Assembly: GCA_963838235.1 (NCBI GenBank)
Contig: CAWIQJ010000005.1
Span: 1,488,001 to 1,552,000, forward strand
DNA: 64,000 nt
From: JAFECT01 sp963838235
Lineage (GTDB): Bacteria; Pseudomonadota; Alphaproteobacteria; Caulobacterales; Caulobacteraceae
Direction of reading: 5' to 3'
Of this stretch, positions 53,998 through 63,161 are shown one piece after another. Each line of letters begins with the position of its first letter. Position 1 is the stretch's first letter. The position numbers were made by a program, and so were the translations under genes. The notes beneath the pieces were generated by a model, which had not been told where the DNA came from, did not search any database, and was given only the letters and a program-made list of their open reading frames with translations.

Positions 53998-54511
53998 TCA
54001 AAGAATCTTGGGTTCGCCGCGCAGAAACAGCAGCGCCGTCGCGCTCAGCGCCTTTCCGAGGGCCTGCGATAGGTCACCGCTGTGCGTCGGCGCCGTCGCA
54101 CTCGGCCGGCCCGTCGTCCCCAGCCAGTATCCCGCCCCCGGCGTCAGCCCGCTCACGGCGGTATTGATCGCGCCCGGACCAAAGATCTGCGGCACGCCGC
54201 CGGCGTTCGCGCCCTTCAACACGAAACACGTCCGCCGATTTCGTCGGGTCGGTGTTGTCGGCGTTCCTCAGTTCGCACACGCCGGTATTGTTCCAGATGT
54301 TGCAGAACGCGCCGTCGGCGAGGGTTTCGCTGGCGGCCATGCGCGCGGGCAGCGTCGCGCCCGCGTCCGCTTCCGGCGGGCGGCCGAGCGCGGTCGTGAC
54401 CATGGTGCGAAACTGCTGCTCGTTCGAGCGGTCGTAGGCGTCCGGGGCGTTGACAGGAAGGACGCTCTGCGCGGAGGGCCCGGGCGTTGCGAAAGCGGAG
54501 CGGGACCCCAC
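53998..54511 (-). CDS. Small phage structural protein (one frameshift as read)
   Basis: Start GTG 54511. The first part (AYDRSNEQQFRTMVTTALGR) and the C-terminal part (GAINTAVSGLTPGAGYWLGT, then SGDLSQALGKALSATALLFL) match phage tail or decoration proteins that end in a small beta domain of this type. One extra base near 54222 shifts the frame (raw stop 54074). Corrected, the junction reads ADVFVLKGANAGG. Corrected length is about 170 residues. Confidence 0.65.
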
Positions 54512-54568
54512 GGCTCAGCCGCCTGTCCGCGATGCGCGCATCGTCTTCGCGCGGGCGGCACCGAAACT

Positions 54569-54660
54569 CATGCGCGCTCCTTCATGTAGAGATCGGCCAG
54601 GCGCCGGATGCATTCGATCGACCACAGCTGCGGCGTACGCGCTCAGGCGGCGTCAAAGGG
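54569..54660 (-). pseudogene. Internally deleted copy of the GNAT-like phage gene
   Basis: The minus strand reads FDAA-stop-ARTPQLWSIE-CIRRLADLYMKERA-stop, then ATGAGTTTCGG. The intact gene at 52472 has FDAAWAR...WARTPQLWSLER at its start and YRRMADLYVKETR at its end, also followed by ATGAGTTTCGG of the next gene. Thus both ends are kept and about 90 residues are missing, with a TGA in the first part. This records a duplication followed by deletion. Confidence 0.8.
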
Positions 54661-54763
54661 CGTGGGTGGCTCCACGACGGCCCGCACGTCCAAGCGAAAC
54701 GACGCCGCTGCCTATACAAGACAGGGCTTGGCCGGGAGGGTAGCGCATGGCACGCTTGCGGGA

Positions 54764-56175
54764 ATGGGGGACGGTCCAAATCCAGATTTTGGCGGCAGGC
54801 TCGCGATCGGTACGCTGCCCGTGATTCCCGAGTTCCTGGAAGGCCTGAAGGCATGTGGGCCAGTCTTTCGGCGCCGGGTGCGCCTCGTTCTGCCAGCCCA
54901 AGGGCGCGATGCGAACGCCCTCTGGTCTCTCTGCGGCGCGACCGCCGCACTTCTATTCCATTTGGTTAACGGCGTGACGACCCTGCTGACGGTGAAATTT
55001 CCGTCGGGCGTCGATGAAAACTTCAGCACCTGTCGTTCATCAGGTCGTTGGAAGCGAAGCCCGAACTCTTCCCCAAGTACCAGGACCTGAGAGTTTTGGA
55101 TGCCGTCGGCAGATGGTTCACCTCGACACCGAACTACCTAAATCACCCCACGCCCTACTATTTCGCCATGGGGGTCGTCGATCGGCTGACGGGCGAGTTG
55201 ATCACGGCGTTACGGATGGCGAACCTGACGATATCGACAGCCGCAATAGTGATTCTAATTGCGGTCGGGTTTCGACTGCTCAAGAGTTGGCTGGAGCGCA
55301 CGATCTACGCAATGGCGCTTGTGCTCTTCCCTAAGATCGGTCTGCTCGCCGGGCTGATCAACAACGACAACGCAGCGCTCTTCGCCGTCGGTGTCGCCTG
55401 TCTCGGCCTTGCCGACTGGCATCGCAAACCGTCCGCGGCGAGCGCGTCCTTGCTTGCACTGGGGATCGCGCTGTGTGGCTGGGTCAAACTCACTGCGCTT
55501 GTGATGATCGGCCTCGCGACAATCATTGCCGAACTCCAGCGCCCGTGCCTGCACACGCGCGCTGGTCGGCCAGCCCTGCCGTCCTACTCTGTCGTTGCAG
55601 CCGGCTTCGTGGTCGCGGCCATCCCAACCTTGATGAATTTTGCCGCTTATGGCCGACCTCTGTTTCAGGCCTGGCGACCAGACGACATCCCGCCGGGCCC
55701 GAACCACCTTTCCTTTCTCGCCTACGCCGCGATCTTCTTCAACAGGCTCACGGGTGATTGGTCCGCCCTGACTCCGACCCCGGTTTCGCAATCCGTTGCA
55801 TTAGTCATAGTGCTCGCCTTTACGGCCAAGTACCTGTTCGATGAGTACGCAAATCGGCAAGGACTGAATGGTGATCACGCCGTGGCCTCACGCATCGCGA
55901 CCGCCCTGATTCTTGCAACCATCCCCACGCTCCTGATCCATCTCGAATTCGGATGGCGCACCTACCTGGAGAACGGCGAAACCAATTCCAGCCTCATGAG
56001 ATACTACTACGCCGTCTGGCCCGGGTATGCGCTGGCGCTTGCCCTGCTTTGGCTGAGATCCAAGGGCAGGTTCTGGAGCACGCCGGCTCTGATCTGCGTG
56101 GGTCTGTTCTTGTTCCTGTGTTCGCCCCTGTTCATGGAACTGGCGGCGGCGCTCCGCGGCGGCGTGGTTCAGTAA
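54764..56175 (+). CDS. Polytopic membrane protein, glycosyltransferase 39-like (one frameshift as read)
   Basis: The corrected protein is about 470 residues. It has an N-terminal helix (SLCGATAALLFHLVNGVTTL) and then FPSGVDENFQHLSFIRSLEA, where the acidic pair near the first loop is the expected GT-C catalytic position. Later helices include LLAGLINNDNAALFAVGVAC and YYYAVWPGYALALALLW. A missing base near 55028 splits the frame. Start at 54764 is a best guess. It is on the opposite strand to the phage genes and clearly lower in GC, so it looks transferred in. It probably modifies O-antigen or a surface glycan; substrate unknown. Confidence 0.6.
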
Positions 56176-56182
56176 GACCGGT

Positions 56183-57688
56183 TCATCGCCGGCTCACCGG
56201 CTGCGCATCCAGGCGGAAGATGCCGGCGCGCGCGTCGTCCATGCCGGTAAAGGCGATCTCGAGCTCGAGCTGGCGCGTCGAGAACAACAGGTCTGTCGGG
56301 TCGCTCGTCACCGCGAACGGCCCGAACGCGGTCTCCTCGCTGTTGGGAAACTCGCGCGCAAAGAAGGTGACGGTCGCGTCGCCCAGGGTCTTTTCGTCGG
56401 CCACGAAGCCGCGCACCGCGACGCGCTGGTCACCCTGCCCCATGCCGGCTTGCGACGGCCATTCGACCGGACCCGAGCGCACATACGGCGTCAGCGTCGC
56501 ATCGCCCGACGGATAACTGAACCCGACCTCGTGCTCCCAGATCACGCCGGAGGGATCGATCATGATCGGGTTCTGGAAGACACCGTTGCCCTCGCCGCAG
56601 GTGCGCCCCAGGGCGCCGACCCACCAGTGGTTCAGCCGATAGTTCCACAGCACATAGCGGTCGTTTTCCAGCGAGCCCGACGACGGATAGAACCACCACA
56701 CCTCGCCGTATTTGGTGTTGTGATAGGCGCTGACCTTGGACCCCTGCGTCTCGTCGAAGTCGGAGAACACCTTGTCGGCCACCTCGCACGGCAGCGGGCT
56801 GACCGCGCCGTCGTAGAGGAAGAAGCTCTTGCGCCCCATCCACACACAGCGACTGTCGATCGCCACCGGCGATCCGGTCGACACCGCGCCGCAATCGGCG
56901 CCCGCCAATTGAAACCCGTGCACGAACGGCAGGCCGAGATAGGTCGAGGTCCACACATCGACCTCGGTGAAATGCAGGTGCACGCCGCCCCGCAGCTTGC
57001 GCCCAAACCGGAACGTGCCTTCCGTGTCGATGTCCTGGTCGCCGGCCTGGTTTGTCGCGGCGGCCGTCCACACCGTTTCCGCTTCCTGGTCGCACCAGGC
57101 GATGGTGCGGCCCTTATAGACGAAGATGAAGCGCTCCTGGCTGACCGAACAGCCGGAAATCCCGGTCGGCGCGCCCGCCACAACCTGCGCCGGCGTCGGC
57201 GTCGCGGCGTCGAGCTTCCACAGATAGAGCTTGCCGTCCTCGGCCATGGCGCCCAGCAGCCATTGGCCCCACACGTCGAGCGTCCACACCGATGCAGGCT
57301 GAATGTCTTCGGTGTCCGGCCGCCCCGTCCCGAACGCACCCGCGCCGTACGGTCCCTCGCCGTAACCGCCCTCGCCCGACGCATCCGGCCGCCCGGCGGT
57401 GAAACCGCTCGGCGTGATATCGACCAGGACGCCGGTGACCGTCTGGACGTACAGCTTCTCGTGCGTGCCGATCGCGGCCCAGCGTTCGTTGGAATTGTCC
57501 TTCCAGGTCACCAGCGCGCGCGCCAGCCCGGTGACCGACGCGGTCCCGCGCTGACTCCACCCCCCCACCGGCTGCACATCGGCGCCATTGGGCGAGCGCA
57601 CCAGATTGGACTCCCGCCACCGCCCCCGCGCCTGCCGCGCCGTCCCATTGGCGAACACGCCGGGAGGGAGGGCGAGGTCGACGTACAT
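56183..57688 (-). CDS. Phage tail/DNA-stabilisation-like protein
   Basis: The product has 501 residues, intact. It starts MYVDLALPPGVFANGTARQA and has beta-rich repeats including GTHEKLYVQTVTGVLVDITP, SRCVWMGRKSFFLYDGAVSP and RYVLWNYRLNHWWVGALGRT. This arrangement resembles the family of P22 gp10-like packaged-DNA stabilisation proteins and related tail tube closers of short-tailed phages. The match is by pattern, so moderate. Confidence 0.65.
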   Translation of the reverse strand: MYVDLALPPGVFANGTARQARGRWRESNLVRSPNGADVQPVGGWSQRGTASVTGLARALVTWKDNSNERWAAIGTHEKLYVQTVTGVLVDITPSGFTAGRPDASGEGGYGEGPYGAGAFGTGRPDTEDIQPASVWTLDVWGQWLLGAMAEDGKLYLWKLDAATPTPAQVVAGAPTGISGCSVSQERFIFVYKGRTIAWCDQEAETVWTAAATNQAGDQDIDTEGTFRFGRKLRGGVHLHFTEVDVWTSTYLGLPFVHGFQLAGADCGAVSTGSPVAIDSRCVWMGRKSFFLYDGAVSPLPCEVADKVFSDFDETQGSKVSAYHNTKYGEVWWFYPSSGSLENDRYVLWNYRLNHWWVGALGRTCGEGNGVFQNPIMIDPSGVIWEHEVGFSYPSGDATLTPYVRSGPVEWPSQAGMGQGDQRVAVRGFVADEKTLGDATVTFFAREFPNSEETAFGPFAVTSDPTDLLFSTRQLELEIAFTGMDDARAGIFRLDAQPVSRR

Positions 57689-58057
57689 GGGTCAGGTCTC
57701 TCGAATTCGGCGTTGGCGCCAAGATCCTCCCGGAACGCGGCAGCGTTCGGGGAGGGGGACCACGCTGTGCTGAAAGCGCAGCGTGGTGGAGGGGCCGGCG
57801 CGACGGCCAGGACTGGGCGGGTGACGTGCTGCAACATCGAATGTCGGGAGCGCCAACCATCACCCGTCGCGCCGGCCGGAACACGGCCGTTCGTGCGAAC
57901 GTGAAAGGTGGACGTGCGTGACGGGGATCACGGCGCCTTGTCGGGCCGACGCGCTACGGGTCGAGTTGCCAAGTCTCGCGGCTGAGCTATGCTGCCCTCA
58001 GTCGTATCAATACTCGTTTGCCGCTTCAGGTTCAGAGCCCATCGGGGGGATTTGCTC
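57689..58057. other. 369-base intergenic stretch with two hairpins
   Basis: Between the divergent genes at 57688 (-) and 58058 (+). Hairpin one: CCTCCCGGAACGC (57726-57738) and GCGTTCGGGGAGG (57743-57755), one mismatch. Hairpin two: ACCACGCTG (57759-57767) and CAGCGTGGT (57779-57787), perfect. The rest, 57790-58057, shows no gene or other structure I can support. Promoters for both flanking genes should lie here. Confidence 0.65.
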
Positions 58058-59767
58058 ATGACTGCGCGTCGCCGATTGCTGCCGCTCGCCCTGCTCCCAC
58101 TCCTCGCCGCCTGCCAGGGGCATCTGCCGCCGCTGGAGACGCAGCCGCACACCACGGCCGGGCCGGCCGAGCCGCCCAACCGGGACGTCAGGGACATCGT
58201 CAATCATGTCCAGTGCGAACTCTATGGCATCATCGCGCAGGAACTCCAGAAGGATGAGGATGATGAGCGATTCCCGGTCGAGGATGCGCAGTGGCATGCC
58301 CTGTACACGCAGTGGCAAACCGCGGACGCGACATGGAAGGCGCGCCCATCCGGCCCCGAGCCCGTCGGCCCGGGACCTGAACCTCAGCGACGCATCTACC
58401 CGACTGTATCCGGCGCCGAAATAGAACAGGCCGTCGGGGGTCATCCCATCGATAAGCTACGCGCGAGCGAGGATGGCCGGCTGAAAAGGCTCAGGGATGG
58501 CGGACTCCTCAAATACCTCATCGACGATCACTTTGTCGCGACGGTTCAGCTCAATCTCGACGTCGCCGACACCGAGGGCTTCACACCCTCCCTCGCCTTC
58601 ATCAGGCCCTTGGCGGGACAGAGCAGCCCAAACCGAACGACGAGTCTGGGCGGTGCGGTCACGAGCACCCAGGACCGGTCGGTCAACGTGGGCTATTCTG
58701 TTGACGTTGCAACCATGGTCGACAACCCGCCCACGAATTGCGCCGGCGATTTGAAGGGTGTCGAGGGCATCGGCGGAAACCTCGGCCTCGTAGACATCAT
58801 CTAGGACGGTCTGAACGCCTTGGACGCCGCGTCAGAGCATAACATCTATTCCAGCTCGCCCGTCACGCCCTCCACCGTCAGCAAGGTCGACGTGACTGAC
58901 CGGTTGACTATCCCGGCCGTGCTTGGATCGGCTGCGGTGCCCGCCACGGCCACCGATCCTGCCAAGCCCGCCGTTCCCCCGAAAGCCGCCGTGACGCGAG
59001 GCGCCCATGTGACCGGCGCGCTCGTCATTGCGCCGGGCTCGACCGGTGGACCCACACCCGAAACGGCGACCTTCACCGGCACGCTGGATTTTCCCGCGGA
59101 CACGACGCAAAACCTGCCCGAGGAGCAGTACGCAATGTCGCTTACGGGTTTTTCCGCTCCGGTCGCCGCGAATGGCAGCGATCAAACATTCTATGCGTCC
59201 GGCTCGATTACGTTCAACGACAAGGGTGCAAAGCCCGTGCTGCTTCCGCCGTCCCTGGGCTACACCGCGAGCGTCGTGTTCAACGGCGTCCGCAAGGTCG
59301 AAGGCAGCGGGGTCGAGACCTTTACCGGATTTGTCCAACCTTCGTCCGCCAACGCTGCCACCGCGACCAGCTACCCGACGTTCACGCTTAAGCCGGCCGC
59401 GCATGGAGCAGCCCCGCTGCTGGCCAAATCATCATCGGCCTCGTCCGCCTCCGGCGGCGGCAGCGGCTCGTCCTTCGGCACGATCGTGACCTTTACACTC
59501 GTTTACGGCTTGAACGGCGGCCCGACCTGGACGCTTGTCCACTTCAAGGGACCGTCATCGCCGCTGGCGAACATCGGCCGTACTAACACCGACTCGCTGA
59601 CGATCAGCTTCACGCCTGCTTGCCGTGACGATCAGGGAGGCACAGTGAGCTTCTGGGACACTATTCCGCTCTGCAGCGACCTGCCGACGCAGACCGCCGC
59701 CGCCGCCGTGAACAATGGCGTCAACATCAACTCGCTGCTGTTGCGGAACTTCGTAATCAGGCAATAG
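58058..59767 (+). pseudogene. Exported lipoprotein-like gene interrupted by an in-frame TAG
   Basis: The start is MTARRRLLPLALLPLLAACQ (lipobox LLAAC). Part one contains VQCELYGIIAQELQ and ends GNLGLVDII before TAG at 58802-58804. The frame then continues in phase as DGLNALDAASEHNIYSSSPV, and later FTLVYGLNGGPTWTLVHFKG, ending LLLRNFVIRQ. Together it would be about 570 residues. I recall a similar uncharacterised lipoprotein group in rhizobia with the same order of segments; this is memory, not a search. The gene is on the strand opposite to the phage genes, like the 54764 gene. Confidence 0.65.
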
Positions 59768-59916
59768 GGGCAAAGCCACCTTCTCTCGCGCCGCCGTACA
59801 AGCCCGAAGGCGCGAAGCCGCACGCTTGATTTCCTGAGAGATGCCGCACGACCGCGACGCGCACAAGGGCGCCGCGACGCTCGCTAATGTCCGCGCGCGG
59901 ATAGCCGTCACTTCCC

Positions 59917-61666
59917 CTACTGCCCCACCACGATCAAACTGAACCCTGTCGGATCGTGCGCCCCGCCCCCGTTCGCGCACGCGATCCCCGCCTGGCTGGT
60001 GCTCCGCGTGAAAGCTCGAGTCCTCCGTACAGGTCTGGGTGCTGCCACCCTGCGCCAGCACCACCAGCGCATAGTTCGCGTCCGGAAACGTCGAGCCGAA
60101 GGTGATGGTGTAGGTCCCCCCGCCCGTGCGTAACACGCCGGCCACGTTGTTGCCGGCGACCAGGGTCGGCGTCGTGCCCGACACGGTCACGAACGCCGAC
60201 GCCGCGACCGGAAATCCCGACCACGCCGCATCCGTGCCGCCGGCATTCACCGTCAGCACCTGGCCCGCCGCTGATCCCATCGCCGGCAACACGACGCCGC
60301 GCGCGGCGCTGGCCGACAGATCGCTCGGCGCGCCGGAGCCCGCCGCGCTGCGCCCCTTGATCGTGCCCGACGACACATTGGCGAGGTCGGCGTTGCTCAC
60401 CGCCCCGGCCTGGATCGCCGCCGTCCCCGTCACATTGGCCGAGCCGTTGAAGCTCGACCGAAGTCCAGACCACGTCGCCGGTCATGCCGACGGTGCGCCC
60501 GGTGGTCAGGGTCGCGGCCGATCCGGTGGTGGTTGCCGCTCAAGGTCGAGTCGACAAAGGCGATGGTCTTGGTCGCGCCGCCGCTGGTCTGGTACTTCAG
60601 CGCGTCGGCGTTGTTCCACAGGTCGCCGGACGCCGGCGACGCCGGATCGGCCGTCCCCTTGGCCAGGTTCAGCGGCGCCAGGCTGCTCGAGGTTGTCAGC
60701 CAGGCGACAACTTCACGCCGCTCAACGCCTGGGCGCCCGACCAGGTGTTGGCGCCGTTCAGCAGCGGGATCGACCCCGCCCGACGTCCCGGTGCTGTCCA
60801 CCGCGGCGGAGCCCAGCCCCAGGTTGGTGCGCGACGCCGAAACGCTGGCCACGTCCGACAGGTTGTTGGTCGAGATCAGCCCCGTGCCCGACGACGATCC
60901 CAGGGTGATGTTCGCCCCGCCGATGTGGCACGCGAACAGGGTCGAGGTGATCCAGCAGTCGCCGTTCGTCGGCGAGGTCGGCGCCGTCCCCGGCGCGATG
61001 TTCAAACCGGCCGCGCCCGCCGCCGAGGCCGGGAAAGGTCACCTTGCCGGTGAAGCTGTCGCCCGCGCGGTTCGCCGGCGTGAAGCCGAGCTGCGCGGTC
61101 ACCGCGCCTGCCGCCAGCATCGACGCCGTCACCGTGGCCGCCGGGATGGTCGCGCTCAGGCTCACGTCGGCGGAGCCGTCGAGGCTGATCGAACCGGAAA
61201 GATTGCCGCCGAGCGTCAGGGTGCGCGCCGTCGTCCACTTCGCCGCCGAGCCGGTGGTGTTGGCGCTGATGTTGCTCCCGTCGACGAAGGCCAGCGTCCG
61301 CCGCGCGGGCCCCGCCGCCTGGGTGACATAGAGGTTGGTCCCGTCCCACTCCACCGCGCCGGCCAGCGGCGTGGTCAGGTTGCTCCCCGCCTGCAACTTC
61401 AACGGCGCCAGCGTCGTCGTACCCGCCGCCAGCGTCGGCGTCCCGGTAAAGGTGCATCCCGCCACGCCCGCCGCGCCGTTCAGGTCGCACTTGTCCATCA
61501 GGATCGCATCCAGCGAATCCAGATCGGCGTTCAGCTGCGTCCCCCAGGTGTCCGCATCGGCGGAGACGGTGGGCTTGCTGAACGTATAGTTGGTGGTCGG
61601 CGCGCCGGCGTAGGCGGGCGCGCCCGCAAGCGCGAGCGCCGCGAGCGAAAGCAGGAGCTTGCGCAT
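59917..61666 (-). CDS. Tail-fibre-like protein with N-terminal signal peptide (several frameshifts as read)
   Basis: It starts MRKLLLSLAALALAGAPAYA, a complete signal peptide. Then TTNYTFSKPTVSADADTWGT, LNADLDSLDAILMDK is the fibre N-terminus pattern of alphaproteobacterial phages. Repeated beta blocks follow (TGTPTLAAGTTTLAPLKLQA, AGAVEWDGTNLYVTQAAGPA, WTTARTLTLGGNLSGSISLD). The C-terminal part has SGTIKGRSAAGSGAPSDLSA and ends ANGGGAHDPTGFSLIVVGQ at TAG 59917-59919. Indels near 61030, 60775, 60710, 60530 and 60450 interrupt it. Corrected length is near 580. Confidence 0.7.
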
Positions 61667-61691
61667 GAATGTGGTCTCCAAAGTCAAAAAA

Positions 61692-61755
61692 CATGAGCGC
61701 CCTCTCCTCCCTTTGGGGGGAGACCGGCGCGCACAGCGCGCCAGAGGAGGGCCCG
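61692..61755. repeat. Composite intergenic hairpin cluster
   Basis: CTCTCCTCCCTTTGGGGGGAG at the left, then GGCGCGCACAGCGCGCC in the middle, then CAGAGGAGGG at the right. The outer CCTC/GAGG arms can enclose the inner GGCGCG stem. It lies between the tail-fibre-like gene and the acyltransferase and may mark the right edge of the phage-derived block. Confidence 0.65.
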
Positions 61756-61853
61756 AGGTTTCAGCCGCGACGCGGGAAGGGACGCGTCAAAGAAGAAGGC
61801 GCGTCGGTGCAGCCCGGCTTGAAACTCGCGCACCGCTGCGTCAGGCTGGCGAC

Positions 61854-62906
61854 ATGGTCGAAACGGTTGCTTCCGCCGCCAAGCAACGGCTTCCCGGACT
61901 TGACGCGATGCGCGGCTACGCCGCCGTCGCCGTCTTGTTGTTCCACGCTCGGACGCTGTTCCATGCGCCATGGCTCATGCCGAGCGGTTACCTGGCGGTG
62001 GACTTGTTCTTCGTCATGAGCGGTTACGTGATCGCTCAAGCGTACGACGACCGGCTACGGACTATGGGAGTCCTGAAATTCCTGCGGGCGCGGGTGGTGC
62101 GTTTCTATCCGCTGTTTGCGCTGGGGCTCGCGTTCGGCTTGGTCCGCGTTGTCGGCGAAGCGCTTCGTGGCCACGCGGCGCCAGGCCTGTGGAGCGCTCT
62201 CGGCGCTGGGCTGCTGTTCATCCCTGCGCCCGTGACGCCTTTCTCGCGTGGCGAGCTTTCTCCGATAGATGTTCCTGCCTGGTCGTTGCTTTTCGAATTG
62301 TGGATCAACGTGCTCTACGCGTTGCTCTTGCCTCGACTTTCGGTGCGGGCGCTCTGCGTCGTCACTGCGGTGGCTGGCGCTTGCCTAGCGGTGACGGCCA
62401 TTGCCTTCGGCTCACCTCTGAATGGCGGAGCGGATTGGGGCTCGGTTGGCGTTGGATGTGCCAGGGTCGCCTTCTCGTTTCCCCTGGGCGCTCTTCTATA
62501 CCGATGTCGAGATCGGCTGCCGGACCTATCTCGAGGAGCACCCTTCATCCCCGTTGCACTGGTTGCGTTGTTCAGCCTGCCGTCCGCTCCCGCGACCGAC
62601 CTTGTCTTCGCGCTGCTGGGGTCGCCCCTGCTTGTTATTGCCGCCCTGCGCGGTGGCGCGCCCGCGGCGCTAGCGGCGTATGGGGCAGCGACGTCTTACG
62701 CTCTCTATGCTGTGCACCACCCTCTGCTCGATCTAGTGCGCGGCGTCTCACGAACACTGGGTGTCGAGAGTGCGCCTCTCGCGGCTGCCGTCATCGCCGC
62801 ACTATTGCTGATCTGTCCGATGTTGGACCGGTTCTACGACCGGCCACTAAGACGTTGGCTGGGCGCGTCTCGTCGTGAAGCCTCCGAGCAAGGAGCTGTA
62901 CCCTAA
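61854..62906 (+). CDS. Acyltransferase-3 family membrane protein, second copy
   Basis: This 350-residue protein has the AT3 signature DAMRGYAAVAVLLFHARTLF, SGYLAVDLFFVMSGYVIAQA, VVRFYPLFALG and SPIDVPAWSLLFELW. It matches the 52891 protein at roughly every second position in the aligned segments, so the two are paralogues or independent imports of one family. It is on the plus strand with visibly lower GC than the genes around. Probably modifies a surface polysaccharide. Confidence 0.88.
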   Translation: MVETVASAAKQRLPGLDAMRGYAAVAVLLFHARTLFHAPWLMPSGYLAVDLFFVMSGYVIAQAYDDRLRTMGVLKFLRARVVRFYPLFALGLAFGLVRVVGEALRGHAAPGLWSALGAGLLFIPAPVTPFSRGELSPIDVPAWSLLFELWINVLYALLLPRLSVRALCVVTAVAGACLAVTAIAFGSPLNGGADWGSVGVGCARVAFSFPLGALLYRCRDRLPDLSRGAPFIPVALVALFSLPSAPATDLVFALLGSPLLVIAALRGGAPAALAAYGAATSYALYAVHHPLLDLVRGVSRTLGVESAPLAAAVIAALLLICPMLDRFYDRPLRRWLGASRREASEQGAVP

Positions 62907-63003
62907 CCATGGGCTGCGAGAGTTCCTTGATCGTGATTTGGGCCTGTGCGTGGCTCGCCAGGGCGCAGAACACCGTCGCCAGGGCCAGGAGGCGCTTTAA
63001 CAT
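62907..63003 (-). pseudogene. Signal-peptide-bearing gene start cut off by the acyltransferase gene
   Basis: MLKRLLALATVFCALASHAQ followed by AQITIKELSQPM is a good signal peptide and mature start. It is similar in type to the N-terminus of alphaproteobacterial phage fibres. After about 32 codons the frame enters the antisense of the acyltransferase gene and loses sense. It looks like a gene truncated when the acyltransferase was inserted. Confidence 0.5.
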
Positions 63004-63161
63004 TGGGTTCCCTGGCTGTGGTCTTAGTCAAATCGGCGGGAAGTCGTAATTTCGCGACGCAATGCCATTGCCGGGATCAAGGTCAGTCAGGTCAGATACC
63101 TGATTGCGGAGGAATCCTCCGACGGTCTCCGAACGGGACGGTGTGAACGGCGATCGCGGCC

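Larger units (their letters stand above)
47749..61760 (-). mobile_element. Phage-derived late/lysis region, probably an incomplete or domesticated prophage
   Basis: Minus-strand genes run in phage order from right to left: fibre-like protein (61666), stabilisation-like protein (57688), small structural proteins, helical virion-like protein (52475), TM/coiled-coil protein, holin, endolysin, small lipoproteins, spanin-like pair and terminator. Plus-strand or out-of-place genes interrupt it (acyltransferase 52891, glycosyltransferase-like 54764, lipoprotein 58058). I see no integrase, excisionase, repressor, terminase, portal or capsid gene, nor a tRNA or att duplication at the edges. The right border is set by the hairpin cluster at 61692-61755 and is approximate; the element could extend to 63003 or beyond the window. 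Confidence 0.75.

Noticed and set aside
56450..57904. 484-codon plus frame across the stabilisation-like gene
   Set aside because: Arg/His-rich antisense shadow of the intact 501-codon minus gene.
14894..58804. Stop codon reassignment explaining the two in-frame stops
   Set aside because: TAA and TAG both end many intact genes in the window, for example pcm (TAA) and gor (TAG).
47749..61760. Gene transfer agent
   Set aside because: The known alphaproteobacterial GTA order (terminase, portal, protease, capsid, long tail tape) is not seen; the genes look like those of short-tailed phages.
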